Below are positions 1 through 9,086 of a stretch of DNA of 60,257 nucleotides, one piece after another. The stretch covers positions 1-60,257 of the forward strand of contig JASEGA010000010.1 in NCBI GenBank assembly GCA_030018315.1. The letters are read 5' to 3'. Source of the DNA: a bacterium. Its GTDB lineage: Bacteria > Hydrothermota > UBA3073 > JACQXS01 > JAGMCI01. The notes beneath the pieces are model-generated. The model was not told where the DNA came from, searched no databases, and saw nothing but the letters and a program-made list of their open reading frames with translations. Position 1 is the first letter of the stretch, and every line of letters begins with the position of its first letter. Made by a program: the position numbers and the translations under genes.

Positions 1-568
1 GATTGTTGAAATATCAAGAAATGGGGGACTGACTTGGGAACAAATTACCCCTATTGGTGGCTATCCTTACACAATTGCGAATAATCCTCAAAGTCCTTTC
101 CCCGGTGGAACACCATGCTACTCAGGGAGCAGAGACTGGACTCTTGCTCAGTTTGACCTTACTGGATATACCGGTGTAGTCAGTTTTAGGTGGCGGTTTG
201 GCACTGATGGGTCTATAACTGAAGAAGGTTGGTACATTGACGATATTTATGTTGGTTCAATAGGAGTAGAATTAAGTGAACATATACCTACAAGTTTTGC
301 TCTCTCACAGAATAGACCAAACCCATTCAATAAGTCATCAATTATTAGTTATCAGTTACCAGTTAAATGTTATGTAAGCTTAAAGATTTACGACTGTGCA
401 GGTAGGCTTATTAGAAGTCTTGTTAATGAGGAGAAGAAGCCAGGTTATTATTCAATAAAATGGGATGGTAAAGATTCTTCTGGCAATAGGTTGGCTGCTG
501 GAATTTACTTCTATAGATTTGAAAGTGATAAGTTTAATAAAATTAGGAAATTAATTTTGGTAAAGTAA
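1..568 (+). CDS. C-terminal part of a secreted protein with a T9SS-type sorting domain (5' truncated)
   Basis: Open from base 2 to a TAA at 566-568 (188 residues), so the 5' end lies outside the window. The first ~85 residues read as the end of a jelly-roll module like those in M6 (immune inhibitor A-like) peptidases, with FRWRFGTD and GWYIDDIYVG. After the linker ELSEHIPTSFAL comes QNRPNPF and a FlgD-like Ig domain (IYDCAGRLIRSLVNE, IKWDGKDSSGN, AGIYFYRFE) ending in LILVK, the layout of T9SS type A sorting domains. It is expected to be exported and anchored at or released from the cell surface. The gene at the right end of the window (minus strand) is about 80% identical by eye. The catalytic part, if any, is not in the window. 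Confidence 0.85.
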   Translation, partial: IVEISRNGGLTWEQITPIGGYPYTIANNPQSPFPGGTPCYSGSRDWTLAQFDLTGYTGVVSFRWRFGTDGSITEEGWYIDDIYVGSIGVELSEHIPTSFALSQNRPNPFNKSSIISYQLPVKCYVSLKIYDCAGRLIRSLVNEEKKPGYYSIKWDGKDSSGNRLAAGIYFYRFESDKFNKIRKLILVK

Positions 569-576
569 AACTTCCT

Positions 577-592
577 TCCCGATGGTAGGCAG
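577..592. repeat. possible GGCAGGCAGG-type short repeat
   Basis: The spacer between the first gene and sucD reads CCCGATGGTAGGCAGG. It resembles the GACGGCAGGCAGG element at 57634-57652 with C/T changes. Only a short match, so membership in a family is tentative. Confidence 0.3.
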
Positions 593-598
593 GTATTA

Positions 599-1465
599 TT
601 AAAATAACTCTTTTAATAAACTACCAACTTTAGCTGGTTCTTCTGCTACTTTTACATTAGCTTGGTTAAATGCGAGTATTTTTTCAGCCGCTGTCCCACT
701 ACCACCTGATATAATTGCACCTGCATGTCCCATCCGTTTATCTGATGGAGCTGTCCTACCTGCAACGAAGGCTAATACTGGCTTTTTGATATTCAATTTG
801 ATATACTTAGCTGTCTCTTCTTCGTCAGTGCCCCCTATTTCACCAACAAGAACTGTAGCATTAGTTTCAGGGTCTTCTTCAAATAGCTTTAAACAATCTA
901 TAAATTTAAGCCCTATTATTGGGTCACCACCTATCCCAAGGCATGTGGATATGCCAAACCCTGCACTCACAATATGAGTAGCTATCTCATAAGTGAGGGT
1001 ACCGGACCTTGATATCACACCTACAGAGCCTCTCTTAAATATATGGCCGGGTAGTATACCGACTTTGCATTTTCCAGGGGATATGATTCCGGGAGAATTT
1101 GGTCCTATAAGGTTTACCCTCTTTTCACCAAAAAACCTAACTACTTTAGCCATATCCATTGCAGGGATTCCCTCTGATATGCAAACAATAAGGTTTACAC
1201 CAGAATCACCTGCCTCGTAAAGAGCGTCTACTGCAAACTTATATGGAACAAAAATAATTGAAGTGTTGGCTCCAGTTGCATCTACTGCTTCCTTTACAGT
1301 ATCAAACACTGGAACGCCTTCAACTTTCTCACCACCTTTTCCAGGGGTAACACCTGCAACAACTTTTGTTCCATAATCTATCATTTGTTTAGTGTGAAAG
1401 GAACCATCTCTACCTGTTATTCCTTGAACAACAACTTTTGTGTGTTCATCAATAAGAATGCTCAT
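599..1465 (-). CDS. sucD: Succinyl-CoA ligase (ADP/GDP-forming), alpha subunit
   Basis: TCA-cycle enzyme that interconverts succinyl-CoA and succinate with substrate-level phosphorylation, as a cytoplasmic complex with SucC. At 288 residues it has normal family length. The N-terminal CoA-binding Rossmann domain shows [18 protein letters not shown], and [11 protein letters not shown] follows. The phosphorylated histidine is His247 in GHAGAI, matching the active-site histidine of the E. coli subunit. The ATG start at 1465 follows a G-rich Shine-Dalgarno sequence and lies inside the end of sucC (17-bp overlap), so the two subunits are translationally coupled in the order sucC-sucD. Confidence 0.97.
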   Translation of the reverse strand: MSILIDEHTKVVVQGITGRDGSFHTKQMIDYGTKVVAGVTPGKGGEKVEGVPVFDTVKEAVDATGANTSIIFVPYKFAVDALYEAGDSGVNLIVCISEGIPAMDMAKVVRFFGEKRVNLIGPNSPGIISPGKCKVGILPGHIFKRGSVGVISRSGTLTYEIATHIVSAGFGISTCLGIGGDPIIGLKFIDCLKLFEEDPETNATVLVGEIGGTDEEETAKYIKLNIKKPVLAFVAGRTAPSDKRMGHAGAIISGGSGTAAEKILAFNQANVKVAEEPAKVGSLLKELF

Positions 1466-2600
1466 TGTCCCCCCTCGCTAATTCTATTGCCTTCTTTGCT
1501 CCATCAGCCATAGAACTGACTGGAATAAGAGATGAGTTTGCCAAAATCTTTCTCGCTTTATCTTCATTTGTGCCAGTAAGTCTCACAACAATAGGCACTC
1601 TTATATCCATCTTTGAAATAGCTTCTATGATACCATTTGCTACATCGTCACACCTTGTTATACCACCAAATATATTAAAAAATACTACCTTTACATTTTT
1701 ATCTCTCAGTAAAATATCAATAGCATTAATAACTTTCTCAGGACTTGATGAGCCTCCAATATCTAAGAAATTAGCAGGCTCTCCCCCATAATGCTTTATA
1801 AGGTCCATTGTCGCCATCGCTAAACCTGCACCATTTACTACACAGCCTATGTTACCATTTAGTTTGACATATGATAAGTCTTTACTTTTTGCCTCTATTT
1901 CAGTAGCCTCATCTGGAGTTACTTCTCGCATTGCTTCAAACTCCTTGTGTCTATATAAGCTTGAGTCATCAATATTTATTTTTGCATCAATAGCCCAAAC
2001 CTCATCATTAGGAGTGACAACAAGTGGGTTTATCTCTGCTAATGAGGCATCAGCTCCTACAAATGCATTGTAGAGTTTTACAAGTACTGATGAAGCTTCA
2101 ATAGCTATCTTAGGGTTAGTATAAATTTTAAAACAAAGCTCCCTTGCATGATGTGAAAGCAATCCAGTTAAGGGGTCAACTATAAATTTATGGATTTTTT
2201 CTGGAGTCTGCTTTGCTACTTCTTCAATATCTATTCCACCTGCAGCTGATACCATAACCACTGGCTTCTTTGTGCGTCTATCAAGAATAATACCCATATA
2301 TGCTTCTGATTTAATATCTACTGACTCAGTGACTAACACTTTCTTAATAGTTATCCCCTTTATATTCATACCAAGAATCTTTCTTGCTCCTTCCTCTGCC
2401 TCTTCCGGTGTTTTAGCTAACTTTATTCCACCTGCTTTACCTCTTCCACCAACAAGGACTTGAGCCTTAACTGCGACAGGTTTACCAAGCTTGGTTGCTA
2501 TCTTCTTAACTTCATCCACAGTCTCTGCTACCTCACCCTGAGGCACAGGTATCCCATAACGCCTAAAAATATCCTTTGCCTGATACTCATGAATCTTCAT
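1449..2600 (-). CDS. sucC: Succinyl-CoA ligase, beta subunit
   Basis: Nucleotide-binding and CoA-ligase partner of SucD. It has 383 residues, close to the usual 385-390. The N-terminus [20 protein letters not shown] is diagnostic. The ATP-grasp domain includes [14 protein letters not shown] and AEINPLV. The C-terminal ligase domain carries [18 protein letters not shown] and [16 protein letters not shown]. The gene overlaps radC upstream by 4 bp (ATGA) and sucD downstream by 17 bp, so the three probably share a transcript radC-sucC-sucD. Nucleotide preference (ATP or GTP) cannot be told here. Confidence 0.97.
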   Translation of the reverse strand: MKIHEYQAKDIFRRYGIPVPQGEVAETVDEVKKIATKLGKPVAVKAQVLVGGRGKAGGIKLAKTPEEAEEGARKILGMNIKGITIKKVLVTESVDIKSEAYMGIILDRRTKKPVVMVSAAGGIDIEEVAKQTPEKIHKFIVDPLTGLLSHHARELCFKIYTNPKIAIEASSVLVKLYNAFVGADASLAEINPLVVTPNDEVWAIDAKINIDDSSLYRHKEFEAMREVTPDEATEIEAKSKDLSYVKLNGNIGCVVNGAGLAMATMDLIKHYGGEPANFLDIGGSSSPEKVINAIDILLRDKNVKVVFFNIFGGITRCDDVANGIIEAISKMDIRVPIVVRLTGTNEDKARKILANSSLIPVSSMADGAKKAIELARGDNEHSY

Positions 2601-3364
2601 AAATCCTCCTTCATCATTGATGATAAAAATTTTAAATTATATTTTTCAATTAGACCGTTATCAGCAAAGCTAAAGTATTTGTTATCACCTATTATAATAT
2701 GGTCCAAAACTTTAATTTGCATAGAATTACCAGCAGAAACTAAATCTTGTGTTATCTCCTTATCACTTTGACTTGGATTTGGGTCTCCTGACGGGTGATT
2801 ATGCACAAAAATTAAACCAGCAGCATGAAACTTCAGCGCCTTTTCCATTATCTCACGCGGATAAATAGCACTCGAAGTTAAACTACCCTCAAATAAATCT
2901 TTAGCTTCTATCAATCTATTTTTACTATCTAAGAATATTACTTTAAAGACCTCTTTTTTGTTCTTTTGCATCGATTGATATAAATAATTAAATACTGCCC
3001 CTGATGACTTGAGTAAAATCATTGGTTTACCAATAATCTTTTTCTTTAGGTAGAGTTCAGATATTTCTTGAAAAAGCTTTATCCCGAAGGCATTAACAGG
3101 ACCAACTCCTTTTACTTCTTGTAACTCTTCTAATGATGCGTCAAGGACACCTCGCAGTCCATTGAATCTCTTTATCAATTCCTTTGCCTGTTGCTTACAA
3201 TCCTTACGAGGAGTGCCTAATGTAAGAAGTAACTCAATAATCTCATAATCATGGAACGCACCAAGACCAGTTTTAAGAAACTTATCACGCAATCTCTTCC
3301 TATGCCCTTCACTTTTATGTACCATCAGTTTTTGTAATAATTTAGTTTTTCTAAAACCTCTCAA
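2597..3364 (-). CDS. radC: RadC-like JAB/MPN domain protein (UPF0758)
   Basis: 255 residues. The region around residues 84-100 (VKGVGPVNAFGIKL) is a helix-hairpin-helix-like element. The C-terminal JAMM/MPN domain has the metal motif HNHPSGDPNPSQSD at residues 188-201. The family is named for DNA repair but its biochemical role is unsettled. The start is TTG at 3364, preceded by AGGAGG with 7-nt spacing. The first ATG (residue 14) has no Shine-Dalgarno sequence, which favours TTG. First gene of the radC-sucC-sucD transcript. Confidence 0.93.
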   Translation of the reverse strand: MRGFRKTKLLQKLMVHKSEGHRKRLRDKFLKTGLGAFHDYEIIELLLTLGTPRKDCKQQAKELIKRFNGLRGVLDASLEELQEVKGVGPVNAFGIKLFQEISELYLKKKIIGKPMILLKSSGAVFNYLYQSMQKNKKEVFKVIFLDSKNRLIEAKDLFEGSLTSSAIYPREIMEKALKFHAAGLIFVHNHPSGDPNPSQSDKEITQDLVSAGNSMQIKVLDHIIIGDNKYFSFADNGLIEKYNLKFLSSMMKEDL

Positions 3365-3540
3365 ATGTTCCCCTCCTGACGAGATTATTTTCTTTCATCA
3401 CGAAAGACACGAAATTTCAAATTTAGAAATACTTAGCTATTACCAGTTTTTCGCATTTCCATTTACACAATTCTCGCTTCTCAATTCTCACTTCAGCATT
3501 ATTGGAACTTCTCATTTCCCATAATTAGTTTACGTTTCAA
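3365..3540. other. Pyrimidine-rich degenerate spacer
   Basis: This gap holds no gene. It contains CACGAAAGACACGAAATTTC near 3399-3418 and a run rich in TTCTCAC/TTCTCAAT/CTTCTCATTTCCC. Similar degenerate text recurs at 47755-47870, 35340-35425, 59630-59680 and, inside a gene, near 58609-58660. No convincing terminator hairpin is visible. Confidence 0.5.
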
Positions 3541-4578
3541 TTATGTATTTAATTCTACCTTACCAGGATGACCGAGCTCTCCCTGAACTTCAATCTTAGT
3601 ATCCAAAAATTTCGTTATTACCCAAATGTTTGTGAGCAGGTGATTAGATATTCTTGATGTAGTAAAAACTGATTTCTCTCTTGCTAAAGCCAGATATGGT
3701 ATAATCTGGTCAGCTAACCACTGGTCTATCGCTTGACCTGAATTGTAATAATACAGGAACTCATTGCATGCCTCTCTTGCCACTTTCTCAGCAGGTTTAC
3801 CTCGTTCCCCTAGGGATGAGAAGCCAGCTAATGTATTCTCAAACTCTGCTAAGAGAAAGAAAAAAGTCCCTTTACTATAAGCAGTTACTTTACTAACTCC
3901 AATCTCTGGATAAAAATCTTTTAGCACCCGTTTTGCTTCATTTGCCTGACGTTCAGCTATTGATATAGGAAGACCAGAAACTACTGATATACCTCTTAAT
4001 TTTTCAAAAGAACCATGCTCAACAAGTCCAATCCCTTTAATCTGATTCTTCCCCATTGGCTTAACCATTACTTCAAGTTCTCCCTTTCCTATTGGATAAA
4101 AACCCCATCTCAACAATGAGACTTCAAAATCTATTCCAAGTTTATTAAGAGTAGGTTGTAAAACCTTTTGAATATAATGAAATGAAGGGCTCCAATTCGT
4201 ATGAGTACCACCTTTAATACTTACAACCGATGGTTCATTAGCATACAATAAAATAGGCAAGATTGTCTGTAGAACAAGCGTTGTTGCCCCTGCACTTCCT
4301 TTTTCTTCAGCTACATCAAAGGAAAACTGTCCATCTATTATATTACCGGGTTCAAACCACAATTCTTGTGAGCCAAACTTGATGCCTTCAGCAGATGCAT
4401 TTGATATCTTAGCAGCTGCCTTTACACAAGTAAGATGTTGTTGTAGTAAGCCAGCAGGATTCCTACCTTTTCTTATATTCTTTATATGAACAGATTTTCC
4501 AGTTATAGATGCTAAAGCAAGAGCGATGCGTAAAATCTGACCCCCACCCTCACCATAACTACCATCTATTTCTATCAT
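3541..4578 (-). CDS. rtcA: RNA 3'-terminal phosphate cyclase
   Basis: Converts RNA 3'-phosphate ends to 2',3'-cyclic phosphates through an adenylated-enzyme intermediate. It has 345 residues, normal length. The family signature DGSYGEGGGQILR lies at residues 5-17. The C-terminal SNHLLTNIWVI segment places the likely adenylated histidine at His313. Its start overlaps the rtcB stop by 4 bp, so rtcB-rtcA are coupled. The products complement each other: RtcA makes the cyclic-phosphate ends that RtcB can process and ligate. Confidence 0.96.
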   Translation of the reverse strand: MIEIDGSYGEGGGQILRIALALASITGKSVHIKNIRKGRNPAGLLQQHLTCVKAAAKISNASAEGIKFGSQELWFEPGNIIDGQFSFDVAEEKGSAGATTLVLQTILPILLYANEPSVVSIKGGTHTNWSPSFHYIQKVLQPTLNKLGIDFEVSLLRWGFYPIGKGELEVMVKPMGKNQIKGIGLVEHGSFEKLRGISVVSGLPISIAERQANEAKRVLKDFYPEIGVSKVTAYSKGTFFFLLAEFENTLAGFSSLGERGKPAEKVAREACNEFLYYYNSGQAIDQWLADQIIPYLALAREKSVFTTSRISNHLLTNIWVITKFLDTKIEVQGELGHPGKVELNT

Positions 4579-6020
4579 CCTTTTGCAACACCAATAGGAA
4601 CTACTCTTGCAACCTTCTTTGAAATACCTGCCTGATGAACACTGTCAACAACTGCATCTACATCCTTATATGCACTAGGTGCTTCTTCGGCTAAGATTTT
4701 AGGATGTGTAGACCTTACAGCTTCACCGCGAGATTCAAGCTCTCTCTTAATAGTCTCACCACGAAACTTTTTAATTGCAGCATTACGACTCATAGACCTA
4801 CCGGCTCCATGACAGGATGAACCAAACGACTCTATCATTGCATTATCTGTACCTACAAGAATATACGAAGCTGTCCCCATAGAGCCTGCAATCAATACAG
4901 GTTGACCAACTTTACGGTATATGACTGGCACTTCTGGATGTCCTGCAGGGAATGCTCTGGTAGCTCCTTTTCTATGTACATACACCTTCTTTCGCTTACC
5001 ACCGACTATATGCTCCTCAAGTTTGCAAATATTATGGCAAACATCATATATGGTCTGTATCTCCATACTCTCCCAACTTTTTCCAAAAACTTGTGCAAAA
5101 CTTTCACGTATCCAATGCGCAATTATTTGACGATTACAAAAGGCATAATTTGCAGCCGCTTTCATAGCTGCAAAATAGTCCTGTCCTTCATTAGAAGTAG
5201 TTGGTGCACATACAAGCTGAGGGTCGGGTAGTGTAATTCCATATTTTTTTGATGCACTTTCGTGTATCTTTAAATAGTCAGTTGCTACTTGATGTCCCAG
5301 TCCTCTTGACCCACAATGTACCATTATAGTAACCCGTCCTTTAGTTGTGACTCCAAATACCTTCGCAGTTTCAAGTTCATAAATATCAGTCACTACCTGG
5401 ATTTCAAGAAAATGATTACCTGCCCCAAGAGTACCAAGTTGCGGAGCTCCCCTACTCATAGCATGAGACGAAATCTTGGATGGATTGGCCCCTTTAATAC
5501 AGCCATTTTCTTCTATACGGTCTAAATCATCTGAAACACCATATCCATGGTCAACTGCCCACTTTGCACCATGGATAAAAACATCGTTTAGTTCTTTATT
5601 ACTTAGGCGTAATTTACTTGCCGCTCCTACACCACATGGGATATCTCTAAACAGAGTGTCTATCAAAGACTGCAATTTTGGGTTCACCTCATCTATTGTG
5701 AGATTCGTCTTTAACATACGGACACCACAGTTAATGTCAAACCCTGTACACCCGCATGATATAACCCCTCTCTCCTCATCAAATGCGCCTACTGCACCCA
5801 TCGGAAGTCCATATCCCCAATGCATATCAGGCATGCCAGCTACGGGCTCAAGTATACCAGGAAGACAGGCTACATTCGTCAATTGCTCTACTGCTGCATC
5901 CTCAACTGTATCTAATAGGAACTTATTTGCGTAAAAGATAGCTTCTACCTTCATACCCGGTCTTGCCTCTTTTGGGATTAACCACTTAAAATCGGATAAC
6001 TTCTTAACTTTTTCTTTCAT
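4575..6020 (-). CDS. rtcB: 3'-phosphate/5'-hydroxyl RNA ligase RtcB
   Basis: GTP- and Mn2+-dependent ligase that joins 2',3'-cyclic phosphate or 3'-phosphate RNA ends to 5'-OH ends in RNA repair or tRNA splicing. It has 481 residues. Visible landmarks are DMHWGYGLPMGAVGAF (65-80), the metal site GFDINCG (93-99), GAGNHFLEIQ, VHCGSRGLGHQ, the guanylation region VHRKGATRAFPAGHPEVP, GSMGTASYI and SCHGAGRSMSR. The start follows GGGAAGT. It lies between the secreted propeller gene and rtcA in the archease-rtcB-rtcA cluster. Confidence 0.97.
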   Translation of the reverse strand: MKEKVKKLSDFKWLIPKEARPGMKVEAIFYANKFLLDTVEDAAVEQLTNVACLPGILEPVAGMPDMHWGYGLPMGAVGAFDEERGVISCGCTGFDINCGVRMLKTNLTIDEVNPKLQSLIDTLFRDIPCGVGAASKLRLSNKELNDVFIHGAKWAVDHGYGVSDDLDRIEENGCIKGANPSKISSHAMSRGAPQLGTLGAGNHFLEIQVVTDIYELETAKVFGVTTKGRVTIMVHCGSRGLGHQVATDYLKIHESASKKYGITLPDPQLVCAPTTSNEGQDYFAAMKAAANYAFCNRQIIAHWIRESFAQVFGKSWESMEIQTIYDVCHNICKLEEHIVGGKRKKVYVHRKGATRAFPAGHPEVPVIYRKVGQPVLIAGSMGTASYILVGTDNAMIESFGSSCHGAGRSMSRNAAIKKFRGETIKRELESRGEAVRSTHPKILAEEAPSAYKDVDAVVDSVHQAGISKKVARVVPIGVAKG

Positions 6021-6034
6021 ATTACTTCCCTATT

Positions 6035-7018
6035 TCATCTTAATATTACGGACACCTTTGCGCTTGTATATTCTCCTACTTTAAGTTGGTAAAAATATGT
6101 CCCAGCCGGTACTTGGATTCCAGTCTCATCTGTCCCATCCCATTTGATAGTATAGTTTCCTTCCTCTCTCATTTCATTAATTAGTGCCCTTACTAAATTA
6201 CCAGCATTGTTATATATTTTAAGAGTAACCCAACCCGACACAGGAACATGATAGTTTATGGTCAAGAGCCGAATAGATGGATTTAGAGCAGTCTGAAAGA
6301 CACCGTGTGAGCTTTCAGAAGTATTTGGTTTTTCACTCTCCTCCACTTTTTCTTCCCATTCTGATACCCAAATGTCATATCCACCATAACCACCTCCTCT
6401 CATGGCGCAAAAGTATAGTCTTGTTCCATCGGAAGAAATAGATGGGCAGGCCTCCCACTGCTTAGTGTTGATATTTGGCCCCAGCATAGTTGCCGGCTGC
6501 CAAGAGGTGTCCCCATATTCAGAGACCCAGATGTTCCACATATTATCTGACATTGATGTAAAATATAACTTCGTGCTATCCTGTGATATGCACGGAGCGA
6601 AACTGCGAATTCCTTGAGGCATGCCAAGTTCAACAACATTTGGGGGTTGCCAAGATCCGTCACTATATGAAGACTCAAAAATATAACATCCATTATCTAA
6701 ATAGAGTTTCATTCCATTAGATGAAATGGATGGATGGTATTGGTAAAAAGAATCATTTATATTTGGGCCAAGATTAATTGGCGGCTGCCAAGAATTATCC
6801 TTATATTCCGACACCCAAATATCCGCCCCTCCATAGCCGCCTTCTCTAAGGGATGCAAAATAGAGCTTTGTGCCATCAGATGAAATAGAGGGGTCCACTT
6901 CATGGGTTATGGTGTTAACATTTGGACCCAAATTAACTGCAGGGCCCCAATCCGCCGAACTCATGCCTGATGAAATAACCAAGATTCCCACACTTAATGA
7001 GAACATTCTCTTAGACAT
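6035..7018 (-). CDS. Secreted PD40/TolB-like beta-propeller protein with T9SS-type sorting tail
   Basis: 327 residues starting with a signal peptide (about residues 1-22, ending SSGMSSA). Four to five WD40-like PD40 repeats follow, each with a core like SSDGTKLYFASLREGGYGG and DIWVSEY, spaced by W-P-NLGPNIN segments. From about residue 250 the protein has a FlgD-like Ig domain (LKIYNNAGNLVRALINE, IKWDGTDETG, PAGTYFYQLK) ending VSVILR, typical of T9SS cargo. AAGGAGA stands just upstream of the ATG. Oddly it sits between archease and rtcB with gaps of only 14 bases, so an exported protein shares an operon with cytoplasmic RNA-repair enzymes. Its ligand is unknown. Confidence 0.88.
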   Translation of the reverse strand: MSKRMFSLSVGILVISSGMSSADWGPAVNLGPNVNTITHEVDPSISSDGTKLYFASLREGGYGGADIWVSEYKDNSWQPPINLGPNINDSFYQYHPSISSNGMKLYLDNGCYIFESSYSDGSWQPPNVVELGMPQGIRSFAPCISQDSTKLYFTSMSDNMWNIWVSEYGDTSWQPATMLGPNINTKQWEACPSISSDGTRLYFCAMRGGGYGGYDIWVSEWEEKVEESEKPNTSESSHGVFQTALNPSIRLLTINYHVPVSGWVTLKIYNNAGNLVRALINEMREEGNYTIKWDGTDETGIQVPAGTYFYQLKVGEYTSAKVSVILR

Positions 7019-7032
7019 CTCATTCTCCTTTA

Positions 7033-7470
7033 TTAAATATCCAGTGCTACTCTTCCTTTATAACCGGAAGCGGTTTTCTCAAGTTTAAATTTATAATAAG
7101 TTACACCCTTGACTACTGTTCTGCCCATCTCAGGCTTCATATCATTACCACTTACTACTCCAAATAAGTGTAACCCATTTTCGCGCTTCCACAGGATCCT
7201 TCGGACAATTTTTTTGACCTTAAATTTGCTTAGAAATATACTATTTATCTCACTTTGGGTTAAAAGCTCTGCAAGCCAATTATATAATAATTTTTGCTCA
7301 TCTTGTGAAACCAGTTCAATATTAACAGATTTAAGTGGCTTCACCCGTTTAATATCACATATCACTGAGAACATTGCAGTTGCTGCATTCTCGAGTAATT
7401 CTTTTAGAGTTTTACCATAAGCCTCAAACATAACATCAGAGGTCAAGTCTTCTATAAACTTATATTTCAT
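7033..7470 (-). CDS. Archease, RtcB guanylation cofactor
   Basis: 145 residues. Archease accelerates RtcB guanylation and turnover. Family features are the N-terminal SDVMFEAYGKTLKELLENAA (11-30), the C-terminal VKGVTYYKFKLEK and the closing VALDI, with conserved acidic residues for metal binding. The usual HTAD motif near residue 9 reads LTSD, a substitution of the histidine. Residues 89-95 (VRRILWK) are encoded by a GGATCC-centred palindrome and look like an in-frame insertion before ENGLHLFGVVSG. It heads the cluster archease-propeller-rtcB-rtcA. Confidence 0.9.
   Translation of the reverse strand: MKYKFIEDLTSDVMFEAYGKTLKELLENAATAMFSVICDIKRVKPLKSVNIELVSQDEQKLLYNWLAELLTQSEINSIFLSKFKVKKIVRRILWKRENGLHLFGVVSGNDMKPEMGRTVVKGVTYYKFKLEKTASGYKGRVALDI
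7188..7205 (-). repeat. GGATCC-centred palindromic repeat (family B) inside archease
   Basis: The plus strand reads TCCACAGGATCCTTCGGA, an imperfect palindrome. Its exact reverse complement occurs 1.5 kb away in gatB (8681-8698). On the coding strand it encodes part of VRRILWK (archease residues 89-95). The same heptapeptide occurs in Lgt from a related sequence. Confidence 0.65.
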
Positions 7471-7540
7471 TATATCTCAACTTTCACTCTATCTGCAAGA
7501 AATTTCTTCATTACCCATCTGTCAACCCACATCGGGTAGT

Positions 7541-7560
7541 TTTGGGTCTCCTGACCCAAA
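7541..7560. repeat. Perfect 7-bp hairpin in the gatB-archease spacer
   Basis: TTTGGGT-CTCCTG-ACCCAAA is a 7-bp inverted repeat with a 6-base loop, downstream of gatB on the minus strand. No U-run follows in that direction, so it does not look like an intrinsic terminator. It may be another short palindromic repeat. Confidence 0.45.
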
Positions 7561-7571
7561 TGCTTATCTGC

Positions 7572-7601
7572 TGTCATTGCGAGCGTTAGCGAAGCAATCT
7601 C
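7572..7601. repeat. Family A palindromic repeat supplying the gatB stop codon
   Basis: TGTCATTGCGAG, then CGTTAGC, then GAAGCAATCTC: a palindrome-like element with arms that pair. Read on the minus strand it encodes the last residues of GatB (RLLR) and its TAA at 7588-7586. A close copy is at 9962-9990. Confidence 0.75.
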
Positions 7602-9055
7602 GTTAATATCTCATTTACAAGTTTTGGGTTTGCTCTATTTTGTGTTTTTTTCATAACTTGTCCTACAAAGAAGCTAATAAGCTGTGTTTTACCACATTTA
7701 TACCGCTCAACTTCAGCCGGGTGCTCTATTAAAACCTCTTTTATCACCTTTTTAAGTTCATCTTTTCCACTTATTTGCTTTAATCCTCTCTTTTCTACCA
7801 ACTCAGTCGCAGACTTGCCAGTTTCTACCATTTCTGGAAAAACATCTCTGGCAATGTTCCTACTTATTGTTCCATCCCGTATGAGGTCAAATAACTTTGA
7901 TAAGTAATATGGAGTTAAAGTAAACTCCTCTATTGTGAGCTTCTTCTCATGTAATAATTCAATAAACTCACCTGTCATAAAACTAGTGACAAGCTTAATA
8001 TCTGGGCAAAGCTTTAATAAAGATTCGTAATAATCAGCTAACCTTGGCTCTTCACAAAGTATTTTTGCATCATACTCCCTAATTTTGTAAATCTCTATAA
8101 ATCTCTTTATTTTTGCAGCAGGTAACTCAGGTAGAGTATTCTTTATCTCTTTAATCCATTCCTTTGATATAACAAGAGGTGGTAGATCTGGCTCAGGAAA
8201 GTATCTGTAGTCTTCAGCCTCCTCTTTACCACGCATTTCTTGTGTTTTCTTATACTTTTCATCCCAAAGCAAAGTGACATGTTCTACTTTATTACCTGAT
8301 TCAAGTATCTTTATTTGGCGACTAATCTCATATCTTACACCGTCCTCTACTGCTTTAAACGAATTAAGGTTCTTAATTTCTGTCCTTACCCCATGATTTA
8401 CCCTGCACCTTCCAAAAGGTGCAGGGTTTATTGAAATATTTGGCTCACACCTAAGATGCCCTTTTTCCATGTCACCTGTGCATACCCCTGTATACTTCAG
8501 AATTTGCCTTAATATAGTAAGATATTCACGCGCCTCTTCCGGTGATGTAATATCGGGTTCTGTGACAATCTCTATAAGTGGAACTCCACACCTGTTGAAG
8601 TCTATAAGAGTTTTATTAGCTTCATGTAATAGTTTACCTGCATCCTCTTCCAAATGGATTCTTCTAATTCTTACTTTTTTTCCGAAGGATCCTGTGGAGC
8701 TGTTGATTTTTAAAAACCCATCTGTAGCTAGTGGATGCTCATATTGAGTAATCTGGTATCCTTTTGGTAAATCGGGGTAGAAATAGTTTTTTCTTGCAAA
8801 TATAGATATTTTTTCTATTTTACAATTTAAGGCAAGTGCAGCTCTTATTGCAAGTTCAACAGCCCTCTTGTTCACCACTGGTAGTGTTCCTGGCATACCC
8901 AAACATACAGGGCAAGTTAACGTATTTGGAGGCGATTTCCAGTCAATTGGACAGCCACAAAATAACTTAGTTTGTGTAAGTAACTGAGCATGCACTTCCA
9001 TACCAATTGTAACTTGACACTCAATTTTATTTAATCTGTGTCTATCTGCATTCAT
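7586..9055 (-). CDS. gatB: Asp/Glu-tRNA(Asn/Gln) amidotransferase subunit B
   Basis: Large subunit of GatCAB, which amidates misacylated Glu-tRNA(Gln) or Asp-tRNA(Asn). It has 489 residues. Landmarks are [34 protein letters not shown], the [15 protein letters not shown] loop, [19 protein letters not shown] and [12 protein letters not shown], with the helical and YqeY-like tail ([15 protein letters not shown]). Because asnS is present in the window, tRNA(Gln) is the more likely target. Three repeat elements touch the gene: a GGATCC palindrome at residues 120-125, a 26-bp perfect palindrome at about 210-218, and a family A element giving the final RLLR and stop. No gatA or gatC is nearby. Confidence 0.96.
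   Translation of the reverse strand: MNADRHRLNKIECQVTIGMEVHAQLLTQTKLFCGCPIDWKSPPNTLTCPVCLGMPGTLPVVNKRAVELAIRAALALNCKIEKISIFARKNYFYPDLPKGYQITQYEHPLATDGFLKINSSTGSFGKKVRIRRIHLEEDAGKLLHEANKTLIDFNRCGVPLIEIVTEPDITSPEEAREYLTILRQILKYTGVCTGDMEKGHLRCEPNISINPAPFGRCRVNHGVRTEIKNLNSFKAVEDGVRYEISRQIKILESGNKVEHVTLLWDEKYKKTQEMRGKEEAEDYRYFPEPDLPPLVISKEWIKEIKNTLPELPAAKIKRFIEIYKIREYDAKILCEEPRLADYYESLLKLCPDIKLVTSFMTGEFIELLHEKKLTIEEFTLTPYYLSKLFDLIRDGTISRNIARDVFPEMVETGKSATELVEKRGLKQISGKDELKKVIKEVLIEHPAEVERYKCGKTQLISFFVGQVMKKTQNRANPKLVNEILTRLLR
8401..8426. repeat. Perfect 11-bp inverted repeat inside gatB
   Basis: CCCTGCACCTT, 4-base loop CCAA, AAGGTGCAGGG. It lies in frame and encodes NPAPFGRCR (GatB ~210-218), between NISI and GVRTEIKN, where relatives have a shorter loop. 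Probably an in-frame palindromic insertion. Confidence 0.6.
8681..8698 (+). repeat. GGATCC-centred palindromic repeat (family B) inside gatB
   Basis: The plus strand reads TCCGAAGGATCCTGTGGA, the exact reverse complement of 7188-7205 in the neighbouring archease gene. On the gatB coding strand it encodes STGSFG just before [13 protein letters not shown]. Confidence 0.65.
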
Positions 9056-9086
9056 TTGCGGTTAATAGACCCATCCTTGTTTTAAT

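Noticed and set aside
2777-2795. Repeat shared between radC and the 7541 hairpin (TTTGGGTCTCCTGAC)
   Set aside because: In radC this text encodes the conserved GDPNPS metal motif, so the match is probably chance.
7541-7560. Intrinsic terminator for gatB
   Set aside because: The hairpin is good but no U-run follows it on the minus strand.
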